A stretch of 64,000 nt of DNA from Fonsecaea monophora (GCF_001642475.1 NW_019174037.1:45527-109526); one strand, 5' to 3'. Positions 1-11,889 are shown, counted from the stretch's first letter. Notes: generated by a model from the letters alone, not told the origin. Program-made: numbers and translations.

Positions 1-3000
1 TGGGTAGCTGCGGCGGATTACCCTGGGCAATGTTGTACATGATGGCCCATTCATTATCCAAAGTCGACCAAGGGCGACGGCCAGTTGCCATTTCCAAAAT
101 CACGCATCCCAATGACCAAATATCGGCGGCTCCCGAAAAGCGTGAGGTTGCCGGAGCATCGCCACGAATCACTTCAGGTGACATGTACATTGGGGTGCCC
201 GTCATAGTCTTCTGGGGCTGTCGTGGAAGCTGACCAGGATCAACGTTCGCGCGCTGCGGCGCCTCTGGAGCCATCATTGTTTGTCCTTGTCGCGCAATAA
301 TCTTTGCTGCCCCGAAATCGACGTATTTGATGACGCCATTGTGATCCAGCAGAACATTTTCTGGCTTAATGTCCCGGTGGACAATGTGTGCTGAATGTAG
401 ATAAGCCAGCCCCTCTAGCATCTGCAGCGCGTAGACCATGATGACCGTTTCGTCCTCAATCCGTCCATGCTCGAGGAGGCCGGCTACCGAGCCACCGGAG
501 CAATATTCCATAAAGATGTATACCTTGTCGCGATGTACTTCGATACCATAGTAGGAAACAATGTTGGGGTGATCGAGCACGGCCAAAACACCCATCTCGT
601 CGCCAATCTGCTTGACAATGGTCGGAATCAACTGCGGGTCCTGCAGACGAATCTCTTTGACGGCCATCAAGGTTCCTGTATCAAGATTGAGAGCCGCGTA
701 CACGGACCCAAAAGTGCCACCACCCACAAATTGGCCTTGTTGCCATCTCATGGTGATATTGGTTGCAGACGAAGAGAGAAACGTGAGTGATCGATCAGCT
801 TCGTTCGAGCCCTCCAACACCCGTCCGAGAGTGGTCTTGGTCCCTCGTTCCTCGCGAACCTGATCAATGGCAATAAGCTCAGACAGTCGCTGCTGGCACA
901 TTTCATTCCGACAATCTTCGTCGTTACGCAACTTGTTGTAGTCCAGTCGCTTGTTCATGCCTGTCAGGGCTTCCATTCGCGATTTCTCTTGCTGTGCAGC
1001 CAAGGTCGATCTTGCTCCCATAATGTCAAAGTGAGAGATCAACACAGACATACAGCCAGCCACTTTGACCCTGATGCGTTTGTAGTCCTCGTCCGTGATG
1101 TCCAAAATGTTCCGGCCTCGCGTCATCGCCATTGCAAACTCCAACGCAACCACCGCCCACTTGAAGGTCCTTCGGTCCGCCGCATCACAATCGTCGCAGA
1201 TGAAGCTGACCCAGTCCAGCGCAAGCCGAGTAAGTTTCATATTGTTCATCATGCGTCGATTGGGATCCATGTATGTCAGAGATCGTTTTCCGAATTCCGT
1301 AGCGAAGGCGAAACAAGATTGTACCAGCTCTGGACTGGCAATCCCACCATTCTGGGACCGGATCACCTCCACACTTTCCATGATAGTATTCGACAGTTTG
1401 AAGGTGGTCTTTTTGATTTTCCCAAGCTCAAGATTCACTCGAGACAAGTTAGCTCGCTGTTCAATCACCACGTCGAGCTCCCTGCCAATCGCATTGGCAA
1501 ATTCCATCCGCGCACCTTGCAGACGAAGCGATGATCCGTCAGCCACGAGACGAAGTCTGCCCAATCTCACGTCAGTGGGCAGTTCCAGAGCATCGAGCTC
1601 CATCCTGGGACCTTCCCAAGTCATATCATCCTCCGGTCTAATGATCAAAATGTAAGGGTTTGAGGGATCTTCCGCCGCGTCATCTTCATGGAACGATGTG
1701 CCCAGCATTGACTGGATCTCTTTCGGTCTGTTCCACAGCGAGGCTGAAGCCACAAAATGAATGCCTTTTGGACTGTTTGTGCTTGGTTCCACGAGGAAGT
1801 GTCCAGACAACACAAGAGCTTCGGCGAATGCCTGCAGCTGCTCTGGTCCCATACCGACATTGAATTCGGTCGCATTCTCGAATCTTTGCCGCAGAATGCG
1901 AGAGAATCTGAACAGCTTTCGTTGTCGTACACGAACGGAATCCAAAATCGCCTTGTAACGTTTCTCCATCTCCTGTGGACTTTCATCCGGTTTGCTTCGA
2001 AGCTCTCGCTCAAATGAAGCAGTGAGCCGGAGTAGTGACTTGGCTGTAAGCGAACTGAATTGCTCCGCAACTTCAATATCGCCCCCTTCGAGTTGCCGCC
2101 CTATTTCGTTCGAAAAGCCCCATTCTTGTTCGAGAATCTCGGCTTCGCGGAATGTGTTCTTGTTCGCGCCCAATTTCCAGTTCAGCATCTTAAAGTAAAA
2201 CTTCAGAGCGTCCACGATGACCTTGTCGAAGTTCTCGTCAATGCAAGGAGGCAGATCCCATCCAGGCTCAGGATGCGCCATTGTAAGGTATTCTTGCTTG
2301 ATAAGGCAGGCAAGCCGCATGAGAATCTGAAACTGTGCAATCATCTGGTCAATGATCATGACGGACTGCTGCGCTGACTCCTTCATCTTTTTTGCGTAGG
2401 ACAGCCGCATCCGGATAATCTCCTGGATTAACCTGGAAGGGAAGTTAATCAGAGTCAAAAGCTCTTCGATATAAGGTGGAAGGTGGCGCGCAGCAAATGC
2501 CTCCGCGTTTTCGATCAAGGTGCTCTTGGCCTTCGTGATGACCTCGCTGATCGCCAGGAACATGCTCTTGTCGCCCTGCAACGACTTCAGCCCATCTTCC
2601 TTCAAAATTCTGTCGATAAATGAAGATTCGTCTGAAAGATCGCCGTCTCTGCTAGAACGACGTTTTTGCCTGGTGAAGTCCAACTCAGAATTTCCGACCC
2701 ACGCCTGGAGGACAGCCAGTTCAGTGTTGATGGATTGTGTGATATTGTGCCAGGAGATGATGGCGTCGCAGCTTTGTTTGAAAGCATCAGAGGCAGCCCT
2801 GGTCTGGGCAGCTTCCAGTTCCCTCCGTGACGGATACAGCCATTCACACTTTTCGATGTTGGCCACGGCCTCTTCAACTTGTTCCAGCGGTGATTTACCC
2901 ACCACCGTCTCGCCCTTGATCTCAAAGGCAATGATTTGTTCGATAATGGGCCCGATATGTGCACGGCCTTCCTCGATGAGCTTCTTCTGCATCTGCAACG

Positions 3001-4129
3001 GCCGACCATAATATTTTGCTCTTACACCCAGCCAAATCTCGGCACCCAATTCTACTTTGCTCTTTTGCTCGGTTGTGCCGATCAGCCTCTGTTTCTCCTG
3101 TTTGACAACATCGCCTTTGAGTACGGAAGCCAGCATAGAATGCCACTCGAGGCGCTCTCTGTTTGCGGAGTTCTGTAGTTCCTCCTCTGTCGGCTGAAGA
3201 TTTTCCTCATTGCCTAGGAACATCAGTGTTTCCGGATCGTAGGGATCGTCGAATCCGTGTTCAGCTGAAGGCGACTCGTCGTCGGTCTCGTCATCCGTGC
3301 TGTATCCGATACTAGGTGTCCGAGGATCATTATCAAGCCAATCCGGTGGTGGTTGTCGGACTCGCTGGACATAAGCCTTCTCTTGCGCCTTGTACTGTGC
3401 ATTCGGATCCCTCCTCGTGCTTCTCATTGTATTTGACGAATGCATTCTCTTAGAATTGAGGGACAGGAATTGAGGCGGCTTTCTCGGAGGTGCGTAGGTG
3501 TTTGAAGGAGTTCGGAGAGGAGCCCCTGGTCTGGCGCCTCGCAAATCCGCAATTGCACTCTGAGCGCTTTCCGAGAAGGATCGGTCCATATTCTGGGGTC
3601 CTCCGCTTCCTCCTCTCGGTCGTGGTCCATATGAATTCCAAGACGAGATTGAGGACGAGAACCCCGTCGAGGGCGTATACGCGGAGATGGACGAGGTAGG
3701 AGTATAGGTTACAGAACCATCGGGGGGGTCGTAGGAGGTAGGAGGATACGGGTACGAGGAAGATGTGAGGGCATCTTCGTCAGAGCCAGATGAAGATCCG
3801 CCGCTTGGGCGATGCATCGGCATCTCCTCATGCTCCATGACGAGGGGCAAGCGACCTTGTTCGAGACGTTGCTCTTCAGTCTTGGGAGCACGGGGTCCGA
3901 ATCTCGGGAGGGCGACAGGATGCACAGGTGAAGGAGCGACAACTTGAGGTTGGCCCTGGACTGAATGGGATAACGTTGGGTGCAGTAGTGGTGCTGGCTG
4001 CAAGTCGGCTGTTGCGGGAGGAGGAGCACTGGCAGTTGTGGTGGCTGCCGCAACCTGTGGCTGATGAACCACCCCAACTCCAACTGGCACGGGGACTGGA
4101 ATTGGTTGGCTTGTTGCTGACTGAGGCAT
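1..4129 (-). CDS. ssk2: SSK2/SSK22-type MAP kinase kinase kinase of the HOG pathway (C-terminus cut off by window edge)
   Basis: The frame is open without an intron from the ATG at 4129 to the left edge, about 1376 residues. The first 300 residues are Pro/Ser-rich and disordered. A long central regulatory region follows, including the conserved block that begins RERLEWHSMLASVLKGDV. The kinase domain starts near residue 1130, with P-loop GGGTFGSVY, the VAIK-type lysine in MAVKEI, catalytic loop HRDIKPEN (near 1245), DFGAAK, and the activation segment GTPMYMSPE. In fungi this family receives signals from the Ssk1 response regulator and phosphorylates the Pbs2 MAPKK, leading to Hog1 in osmotic, oxidative and fungicide stress. 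The kinase C-lobe end and tail lie outside the window. The assignment rests on kinase motifs plus the long characteristic N-terminal region; Ste11 and Bck1 have different N-termini. No other in-frame ATG was seen just upstream of the chosen start. Confidence 0.93.
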   Translation of the reverse strand, partial: MPQSATSQPIPVPVPVGVGVVHQPQVAAATTTASAPPPATADLQPAPLLHPTLSHSVQGQPQVVAPSPVHPVALPRFGPRAPKTEEQRLEQGRLPLVMEHEEMPMHRPSGGSSSGSDEDALTSSSYPYPPTSYDPPDGSVTYTPTSSISAYTPSTGFSSSISSWNSYGPRPRGGSGGPQNMDRSFSESAQSAIADLRGARPGAPLRTPSNTYAPPRKPPQFLSLNSKRMHSSNTMRSTRRDPNAQYKAQEKAYVQRVRQPPPDWLDNDPRTPSIGYSTDDETDDESPSAEHGFDDPYDPETLMFLGNEENLQPTEEELQNSANRERLEWHSMLASVLKGDVVKQEKQRLIGTTEQKSKVELGAEIWLGVRAKYYGRPLQMQKKLIEEGRAHIGPIIEQIIAFEIKGETVVGKSPLEQVEEAVANIEKCEWLYPSRRELEAAQTRAASDAFKQSCDAIISWHNITQSINTELAVLQAWVGNSELDFTRQKRRSSRDGDLSDESSFIDRILKEDGLKSLQGDKSMFLAISEVITKAKSTLIENAEAFAARHLPPYIEELLTLINFPSRLIQEIIRMRLSYAKKMKESAQQSVMIIDQMIAQFQILMRLACLIKQEYLTMAHPEPGWDLPPCIDENFDKVIVDALKFYFKMLNWKLGANKNTFREAEILEQEWGFSNEIGRQLEGGDIEVAEQFSSLTAKSLLRLTASFERELRSKPDESPQEMEKRYKAILDSVRVRQRKLFRFSRILRQRFENATEFNVGMGPEQLQAFAEALVLSGHFLVEPSTNSPKGIHFVASASLWNRPKEIQSMLGTSFHEDDAAEDPSNPYILIIRPEDDMTWEGPRMELDALELPTDVRLGRLRLVADGSSLRLQGARMEFANAIGRELDVVIEQRANLSRVNLELGKIKKTTFKLSNTIMESVEVIRSQNGGIASPELVQSCFAFATEFGKRSLTYMDPNRRMMNNMKLTRLALDWVSFICDDCDAADRRTFKWAVVALEFAMAMTRGRNILDITDEDYKRIRVKVAGCMSVLISHFDIMGARSTLAAQQEKSRMEALTGMNKRLDYNKLRNDEDCRNEMCQQRLSELIAIDQVREERGTKTTLGRVLEGSNEADRSLTFLSSSATNITMRWQQGQFVGGGTFGSVYAALNLDTGTLMAVKEIRLQDPQLIPTIVKQIGDEMGVLAVLDHPNIVSYYGIEVHRDKVYIFMEYCSGGSVAGLLEHGRIEDETVIMVYALQMLEGLAYLHSAHIVHRDIKPENVLLDHNGVIKYVDFGAAKIIARQGQTMMAPEAPQRANVDPGQLPRQPQKTMTGTPMYMSPEVIRGDAPATSRFSGAADIWSLGCVILEMATGRRPWSTLDNEWAIMYNIAQGNPPQLP

Positions 4130-7066
4130 GGCTGCTGCTGCGGAGAAGAGTTCCTTGTGAAACTCTATCTCGCCGCGTTCAAGGGAGTTGCAAGGATAGT
4201 ATTGATGGAGGTCATATGGATTTCCTGACGACTTCAGAGCAGAATAATGGTGGAAAAATTAGAAGACCAAGTATCACGTCGACGCCAATCTCCACGGGGC
4301 ACGCGTCTTGAGATGGTGTCCAGTGCCGTGCCTCCCGTTGTCGCCTCCGCGTCGATGAGTCGCCGTTGGAGGCTTCTTGATTGCCTGGATCTCTGATCCG
4401 ATCGTGAGGAGCGAGGAAATCAAGTTTGCAGCCTGCTTGGTTACCCGCCCACTATTCGCCCTTCCCACTTCAATTGACACAAAAACCTGGCAGAATGGCG
4501 AGATCGCTCTCCTGGTGCTTCCTCATATTTTGAGCTGTCGTGTTAAAATCTCCCACTGATCAAGTCATGAATTTATGGTCGACTCGGTCACCGATTTCTT
4601 CAAGTCATTGCTCACAGTTGGTATTGCTAGATACGTCCGCGTTCCACCATATTATGATGGTTTGCGAATCTCCAGTCATTATATCTATATATGCTGCCAG
4701 GTTCCGTCTCATTTGGAATGCGAAGGACAAGTACTCAGTACACTATCTATAAATGTCTCAATGAAGGACGACGACTCATTATCCAATTCAGGGTCTTCAG
4801 GCTGAACAGTCGCAACACAGCCAATCTGGTGAAAACAAAAAAAGGTCTTGGGGCCGGCAGACTCTGTCATAGCACGTGAGGAGACAGTAACGACTTCAAA
4901 CTGAAGCGACCCCGACTTTGTCAACACGTCGCGGGGAAAGACCAACTACAGCTCCTACTTGGGTTTCACAAAACGACCTCTCTATCATGGCCCGGCAGGA
5001 GCACGGTCATCAGACGAGAATGCTTCGATGGTCTGAAGACTGCGTGAAGAGGGATGCAGCACCATCAGCTCTAGAAAGCAAGACCAATGGCAGAGAGACT
5101 GCAGGCGACTCATTTCGTCCTGAAGGTTCTTCAGGCGATACGAAGACAGCTGATGGGCGCACCTCGCACGGAGCTCGGAGTGGTATTCCTTCCAAGGAGA
5201 CTACCCGTAATAATGATCGAGGGATCGCTGCGGCCAAGTATCTGGGCTTGTAGACCATTTGCGACCATCCCTCCCGTTGTTGAAGCTGCGACACTCTTCT
5301 TGGCTGTAATTGTGAGCAACCAATGCCTGTTCGCATTCCTTGGCTATTATTGGAAGTCGCCTGCATTGGGAGTGTGTGCCGTGTGATCAAGATACCGCCA
5401 AATAGCGCAGGCAGGATGCGTCTTCCAGATTTTCGACACAAAGAAGCGGATTTTATCGCCCACCTATTCACGAACCTTTCCGAGGTATTGAAGTATTTGG
5501 CCACATTATACCAACTAAAAGGAAAAGAACGGACGTCGGTCTCGGTCAGCAAAAGGATCAGGTGAATGTCACGCGGGAAGGTAAGAGGTTCTCGGTAGTA
5601 AGTCCCCGCCGCTCACTCGCGAGCATATTCGATTCTGGCGAGATGAGCTCGTAGACGAGGTGTTCGGTAGACGAGTAGCAGTTAGCGTACTCGGTAGAGG
5701 TCGAAAGAATCGTGCTGGCCCGTGTCAATCGCTTTCTGTACGGTGCGCGGAGTAGGTAGATACAACCTTGGTATGAGTACTTGTAGGGTTGGCACGGCAG
5801 GACCAGTGCCGAAGTGAGATGAAACAGACCAGAAGCGTCGAAATCGTTATCTGTGTGGAGATGTGCTGAGCGTCACCATGCCCCCCACTGGAATCTGGAT
5901 TTGCATGTGAGCCAATTGTGAAGTAGATGCTTATCTCGCCCAGAAATGCGAGCACAAGGATCCACGCTCCTCAGGCAATGCCCCTAGTGTGCCTGGCAAA
6001 AATGGAGTTTGGGGCTTATGCAACCTTCAATTTTTAGCGACGACTAGTAGGCGAAAAGCACGAGGCAGCCTTGGAGGACCGGATATATTGGGCCGTTGGA
6101 TGGAACATGGGACACAAGAAAGGAATCCCCGTCATTCAGTCAGTACCTGTGGGGTGTTAGGGTGGAGTGGAAGAAGAGGCTGTTGGGACTTTTCCTCGAA
6201 CCTGCTACGTATGATGATGCGCGCTGGGAGAATCAGTGCTCAGTGCGCTGAGTAAGACGGGGGAGAAACAAGGCAGAGTACGAGCTGTCAACATGGCCAT
6301 CGCTGAGACGGGCAGCTCTTTTCCTTTGCTTTTCTAGGCACGCAGTCGTAGACAGTGTGTAGCCTCTTGGCTGATACACCTGGAACACAGGGCAGGTTGA
6401 TTCAGCCCTGATCAGCCCACGGGCAATCACAGGGGCTTTGTCACCTCGATTACCTCTATTTATTATTGTATTGGGCCTGGGAATCTCCCTGGGTGGCGCC
6501 TATCTATGGTCTTAGCCCGGCTCTTCCCGGGCTCTCTATCGAGCCTATCGGGGCTATCGAGCCTTATCATCCCCACTCTTCTCCCTCTCGACCTGTCTGT
6601 CAGGGGCTCTCGGGGGCGTTACGGGCGCTGTCCGGCGAACTCTGCTTCGGGTCTCCATGCTTAATCCTGGGCTAGGAGGACGTGCCAAGTCTCGCCCTGA
6701 GCCTGTCCCAAGCCCTTCCAGGTGGCACAATCAGGTCAATCAGGTCAACCAGGTGCCACTCCACCATACGAACCTCGTTACCCTGTGCCATATTCGTTTC
6801 TTTTGCCAGACTCAATTTCGTTTTCAGTCCCGATCTCTGCCCACCTGTTCCCTCCACGCCTCTTCCATATATCAATACTTCATTCCCGCTGGTCCCCGAC
6901 TTTTGGATGTGAATTCTCAGAGGGTTTTCTCCTTTGGTCGCCATTCCAGTCACTCCCTTCGAACCCCTGGTATTCTTCTGGGTTCAGAGATTACTCCTTA
7001 CATTTGGGGACAGCACACTTCACCAGCACACCCTTGGTTGTACAGAACTACAGTCACTCTTTCAAG
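4130..7066. other. Long divergent intergenic region between ssk2 and the ammonium permease
   Basis: About 2.9 kb without a convincing gene. Open frames here (for example minus-strand 5010-5552) have no recognisable domain, no protein-like composition and no plausible splice partners. The left part should hold the ssk2 promoter and 5' leader. The right part (6440-7060) is pyrimidine rich and contains the GATA-motif cluster listed separately. Confidence 0.6.
6503..6568. promoter_or_regulatory. Cluster of GATA motifs upstream of the ammonium permease gene
   Basis: Five TATC motifs (GATA on the minus strand) fall within about 70 bp, at roughly 6501-6504, 6537-6540, 6546-6549, 6555-6558 and 6565-6568. 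They lie about 500-570 bp upstream of the permease ATG. Fungal GATA factors of the AreA/NIT2 type bind such clustered sites to switch on nitrogen-scavenging genes, so the location fits. Binding itself is an inference. Confidence 0.5.
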
Positions 7067-8789
7067 ATGTCGACTGACGATTTGGGGTCGCTCCCCTATG
7101 TTCCGCTTGAAGTCTACGAGGGTATGTGATATGTTTTGCTCTCTCCTGATCTCAGCCTCGGCGCCTTGAGAAACTGGTCCCAAACTAATACCACCTCGCT
7201 GCAGGAACCTCGATGACTGGTGGAGACTCTCTTACAGAGGATCTCAACATCTATTACAATGCTGGCGACATTGCCTGGATGATCACCGCCACAGCCTTGG
7301 TGCTTCTCATGATTCCCGGTGTTGGGTATGCCGTGTCCTCTCGTCTGCGTTTGATATTGGCCTCGTTGCTGATCAGCGAATCGCAGTTTCTTCTACTCGG
7401 GCCTTGCGCGACGGAAATCTGCCCTCTCGCTCATTTGGTTGTCGGTCGCAGCCACGGGCTTGATCTCCTTTCAGTGGTTCTTCTGGGGTTATTCCTTGAC
7501 CTTCTCCCATACCGCGGGTAAATACATAGGGGACCTCGAAAACATTGGTTTCCGCAATGTCCTGGGAGCTCCCTCTGTGGGATCAAGCAAGATCCCCGAT
7601 CTCATGTTCGCCGTGTACCAAGGAATGTTCGCTGCCATCACCGTCGCCCTCGCCATTGGCGCGGCAGCCGAACGTGGACGAATGCTCCCCGCTATGGTTT
7701 TCTCCTTCATCTGGTCGACCATTGTCTACGACCCGATTGCCTGCTGGACCTGGAATGGATCCGGATGGATGTTCCAACTGGGCGGCCTCGATTTTGCTGG
7801 AGGTACTCCTGTCCATATCGCCTCCGGTTCTGCTGCTCTCGCCTACTCTCTTATGCTGGGAAAACGCCATGGTCACGGTACTCACGAGCTGAACTATCGC
7901 CCACACAACGTTACACACATTGTCATTGGCACTGTCTTCCTCTGGGTCGGGTATGTGGTCTGGTCGCGCCTATTTGATCTTTGACGACTAATTGATTGTT
8001 TAGGTGGTTCGGCTTCAACGCTGGCTCTGCTTTGGCTGCCAACCTCCGTGCTGTCATGGCTGCTGTGGTCACCAACTTGGCAGCGAGCGTCGGCGGTATT
8101 ACCTGGTGCATCCTCGACTACCGTTTGGAGCGCAAATGGTCCACCGTCGGCTTCTGCAGCGGTGTTATCTCCGGCCTGGTCGCAATTACTCCAGCTAGTG
8201 GCTTCGTTCCCGCATGGTCCGCCGTTATTTTCGGTGTTGTTGGTGGAATTGCTTGCAACTATGCCACCAAGCTCAAGTTCCTCCTTCACATTGACGATTC
8301 CCTCGATATCTTTGCAATCCACGGTATTGGTGGTCTTGTCGGCGACCTCTTGACTGGACTCTTCGCAGCGGACTACATCGCTCATCTGGATGGATTCAGC
8401 GAGATTGACGGCGGTTGGCTCAATAAGCACTGGATTCAACTGGCCTACCAACTCTGCGACGGCGTCACTGGAATGGCATATTCCTTTGTCCTCAGCTGTG
8501 TCATCCTGTTCCTCCTCAACTTCATCCCAGGCCTTCATCTACGTGCATCCGAACAAGAAGAGATCATGGGCATGGACGAGACTGAGATTGGCGAATTTGC
8601 ATACGATGTGAGTTATCCCTTGACAATCCGCGCTACTTGTGATGGCAATTACTGACTTATTTGTAGTATGTCGAGTTGTCCCGAGACGTTGTCAATGGCC
8701 TCGAGCAAGACACTCCTGCGCAGCGAGAAGTACCCAGCTCCGATGGCGAGCACCCCGAGAAACCAGCTACCGTTCCTCAATCACCATGA
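7067..8789 (+). CDS. Ammonium permease (Mep/Amt family)
   Basis: Five exons join in phase: 7067-7121, 7205-7325, 7387-7950, 8004-8607 and 8667-8789, giving 488 residues, the usual length for a fungal Mep/Amt. The introns have GTATGT, GTATGC, GTATGT and GTGAGT donors and CAG or TAG acceptors. Diagnostic stretches are the N-terminal MIPGVG then FFYSGLARRKSAL, ERGRMLPAMVFSFIWSTIVYDPIACWTWN, DFAGGTPVHIASG, and HGIGGLVGDLLTGLFA near the C-terminus (each a classic Amt signature). The protein should be a trimeric plasma-membrane channel with eleven helices that imports ammonium. The soluble C-terminal tail begins after LLNFIPGLHLR and carries the EIGEFAYD element conserved in Mep regulation. The GATA cluster upstream suggests nitrogen control. 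Which paralogue (MepA, MepB or Mep2-like sensor) cannot be decided from the sequence alone. Confidence 0.95.
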
Positions 8790-10680
8790 ACGACAAGCAT
8801 AGTGGTGACATGTTAGATTCCAGGATGTGATAATCAATACCCCCAAATGCTCCCCAGGTGGCACGAGTTCACCGATCATCTCTTGTACTGAATAGATAAG
8901 AGTCTTTTTCTGTCTTCTTTGAATAGCTCATTAAAATCAAATATCATACTATTTTAATGCAAAGTGATACCTCAATTTATCCAAGAGGAGTGCCATAATT
9001 CTATGCCGAGTACCTTGTCCTGGTGGATCATTCAGGAAAACTAGCCAGAAGCTTTGTATATCCTTCGACGCGTTCTTTCAACCTGGACATAATTATGTCT
9101 GATTCACCGTTCTCACATACGTAGTACGCCAACCACGTTACCCTAACGTGAGGGTAATAGTTCGTCCCCGAATGCTTTTCCCGTGCAGCAATATTATAGC
9201 CGACCACGTAGTATGAACCTCCCTGGGCTGGGCGATGTTCGCTACCGGCTCATGAACGACGCTCACTTGTTCATGCTTTTTCTTTTACCGCCATGTTCTT
9301 TTTCTTTTCAAATTGGCGCCGGGATTGTTCTAAACACGCTTGTACATTTTACCCGGGCATGAATCTCCTTGACAAGAAATAATAGGCTAATAGGCTTCAT
9401 CCTCGGTCGGAATAGTTTTCTTCGGGGAGATTGTCTCAGTTCAGCAGGTGTGAAGGATGTTTCTCAATCCATCACAACGATGTACTATGACTTTTGGTAC
9501 TGGAGGGTTTCATCGCACAGTGCCTAGCGAGCTAGGAGAAGGGATGTATGGAGGCATCCTTCTATAGAGTCCCAGTGAGTAAATCCCAACGCCAAGCGGT
9601 TCCCTCTGCTACTCGTATATCTCCAGTGGGGACAAGTCATAGAGGTACCGGTACAAAGGTTCAAAAATCACTTGTATATATGTTTTCTCTTTCCAAAATT
9701 CTGTCACGCAAAGACCCCCTTACTACAACAAGGGCGAGTACCGAGTTCGAATCCCGATTACGCCACATTCTGGATCCTTTCAGGTCAAAACTAACCCCGG
9801 GTTAGCAGGCATCAGGACCCCGATTCGAATCCTCCCTCCTCCCTCCCTGCGAGATTTCAATCCTCGATTTGACAACATCAATCTTGTAGTATAGAATTCG
9901 TAGTATAACCGGGCGAGAAAAACCAACCCGCAAGGGCGAGTTCTCCTTATCACAGACCAGTAGGTTGAGCTGCTCTGGGACAAGTTTTTGCCATTTTGGA
10001 GTGAGTCGGATGTTTTACTTTTGGCATTGTTAGAGCCATGAAGGGAGCACTTGAATTTTCGTCAGAGTAACTAGCAGCTGGCACTTGAGACGTGGGGAGG
10101 GGGCGTCAGGTTTATCTCCTGGGATTGATACACGGCTTGGAAGTCTTCGGTCCCCTAAATCGGCGGGCGTGATACTAGTGTATTTGGGACGCTCGAGGTT
10201 ACACACGTAGTTGAAATTGAGTAACAGACTGAAAAGAGAAGGCTGCTCTACATGACTTTTGCCATTCGCATTAAGATTATCTGAGTATACGCCTGTTCCA
10301 TCGTAAAGGAGTGACATCGTTCCATTCCCATAACAATCAAGTCATTGATCTCGCTAGCTTCCACATTCCCCTCTTCTGACTGCTTTTGTGTCAAGATCCG
10401 CAAAGCTTGCCCTAGATTTAGTAGGAAATGGTGCATATCGTGCAGATGAGGGGTATATACAATAAAGAGATGCTTCTCAGTTCTTGATGCTGTATAACAG
10501 CTCTGCCATGCTTCCAAGCCTCTTTTTCAGAGACGTACAGAGGAAATCATCCCCAACATTCTGAGCTAATGTAGGTCTGCGGTGCGAGATTCAGTGGCAA
10601 GTCGGGTAGCACCGACGGCATCTCGGGGTCCAGTCGCCGAAGTTTCAACCTTAAGCGCCGTTGAGATGAGGTCTCGTTCC
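8790..10680. other. Gene-free stretch
   Basis: About 1.9 kb between the permease stop and the 3' end of a convergent gene. It is AT-richer than the coding regions. I see only short unconvincing open frames. Two tRNA B-box-like words near 9743 and 9821 are not part of a foldable tRNA. Confidence 0.6.
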
Positions 10681-11889
10681 TCACGAAGTATGGGTCTGGC
10701 AATATTGGAAGTAGTTTTGGAGCTCCGGGAAGGTATCTGTGCCTGTCGCACTGCTGGCATATTGTTCAGAACATGCACGACACTGAGTGAGAGCCTGTTG
10801 GAAAGTGGTGCTAGACGGACAGAGCAGGTCGAAAACCAATCCTACTGCCTGGCCAGCCTGACTTGCAGCATCGTAAATGCGGTAGCACTGTGCTGGGGCT
10901 GTTAGGAAGTTCTGTCGGCTTACAATCTCGGCGATCGGGTTGGCCATCAGTCCACGTCGAGGCATCTTAGGGGCCCATGTAGACGTGGGCTTGGGTAGAG
11001 GAGTAGTCGGGGCTGCGCTGGACCAGTCAGCCCAAGTGGTTGTTGTAGCCGGGGCCGGGCACAGTGGCTGGCCCAAGACATCGAAGATGGCGAAGCTGAG
11101 TCCAAAGTGCTGTGGGTTGAGGTGGAAGTAGCCCTGAGCTGGTTCTTCCCAAGCACACGTGGTATCGGTAGGATTTGGCCACAATGAGCTGAGGTTCGCT
11201 GGCAAGAACAATTGAGGAACGGGTTTGCATTCTTCCGGAGCGCAAACATAGGTATCAGCCGGGGGATTTTGTTCCCAGTTGCAGCCAATCTGTGGAGGAG
11301 TACAGATGGTGCCAGGGGCACATCCCCACAGGTAATTGGTGGGTAGAGCAGCTTTGGGAGTATAAGTGGGGTTGACAACCCTTGAGGTACACGTGACAAG
11401 GCCTGGGTATGTCGAGACAGTCTCTGTCGTGGCACTCACACTGACGACGGTGGTTGGGACAATATCTGTGATAGTGCTTGGTTGGACGCTCACAACGGTG
11501 CTCACGCTAACTATTGTTGTTGGGCTAACGATGGTTGTTGGTACGACCACGGTGGTCGGGCTAACGACGGTGGTGGTTTCAACGATTGTTGTAGCGCTGA
11601 CAATGGTGGTTGGACTGACGATCGTGGTCGGCTGGACTGATATCTGAGTAGTTGTGTCGGTGATATAGACCGTGTCGGTTGTAGTGACTGTCACGTAGTC
11701 GGTCTCTGTGGAGTAAACGATCTTCTCTGTCGTGGTTGGCACATATTCTGTTGATACCGACCACACGGTAGAGTAGACAGTAGCACAGGAGCTTGAGCCC
11801 CAGCCGTCATCTCCGCCACTGCCGGCCTGGGCCATGGTGACAAGAAGAGAGGCGGCAAGACCGACAAGCTTCAGCCTCATCACGTCCAT
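10681..11889 (-). CDS. Secreted Thr/Val-repeat cell-surface protein
   Basis: A single exon encodes 402 residues. A signal peptide (MRLKLVGLAASLLVTMAQA, residues 4-22) is followed by a long Thr/Val/Ser-rich segment (about 35-160) built from imperfect repeats of TTIVSPTTIVS, expected to be heavily O-glycosylated. The C-terminal half is Cys-rich, with recurring Cys in motifs such as CAPGTICTPPQIGC and CRACSEQY. No GPI-anchor signal or transmembrane helix is visible at the C-terminus. This architecture is common among fungal cell-wall or surface proteins, but I recognise no catalytic domain, and the function is unknown. The start is chosen at the first ATG; a second ATG three codons later would give an equally good signal peptide. 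Confidence 0.8.
   Translation of the reverse strand: MDVMRLKLVGLAASLLVTMAQAGSGGDDGWGSSSCATVYSTVWSVSTEYVPTTTEKIVYSTETDYVTVTTTDTVYITDTTTQISVQPTTIVSPTTIVSATTIVETTTVVSPTTVVVPTTIVSPTTIVSVSTVVSVQPSTITDIVPTTVVSVSATTETVSTYPGLVTCTSRVVNPTYTPKAALPTNYLWGCAPGTICTPPQIGCNWEQNPPADTYVCAPEECKPVPQLFLPANLSSLWPNPTDTTCAWEEPAQGYFHLNPQHFGLSFAIFDVLGQPLCPAPATTTTWADWSSAAPTTPLPKPTSTWAPKMPRRGLMANPIAEIVSRQNFLTAPAQCYRIYDAASQAGQAVGLVFDLLCPSSTTFQQALTQCRACSEQYASSATGTDTFPELQNYFQYCQTHTS
11440..11680 (-). repeat. Low-complexity Thr/Val-coding repeat tract
   Basis: Short imperfect units reading ACGATGGTTG-type words on the plus strand repeat through this stretch and encode the TTIVSPT/TTVVSPT array of the secreted protein. Such tracts commonly vary in copy number between strains. 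Confidence 0.65.

Noticed and set aside
5010..5552. 180-codon minus-strand frame in the ssk2-permease interval
   Set aside because: No recognisable domain, no splice partners and no coding-like composition.
9720..9830. Two tRNA B-box-like words (GTTCGAATC near 9749 and GATTCGAATCC near 9821) suggesting a tRNA or SINE
   Set aside because: No acceptor or anticodon stem pairs and no A box at the right distance; the T-stem of the first has mismatches.
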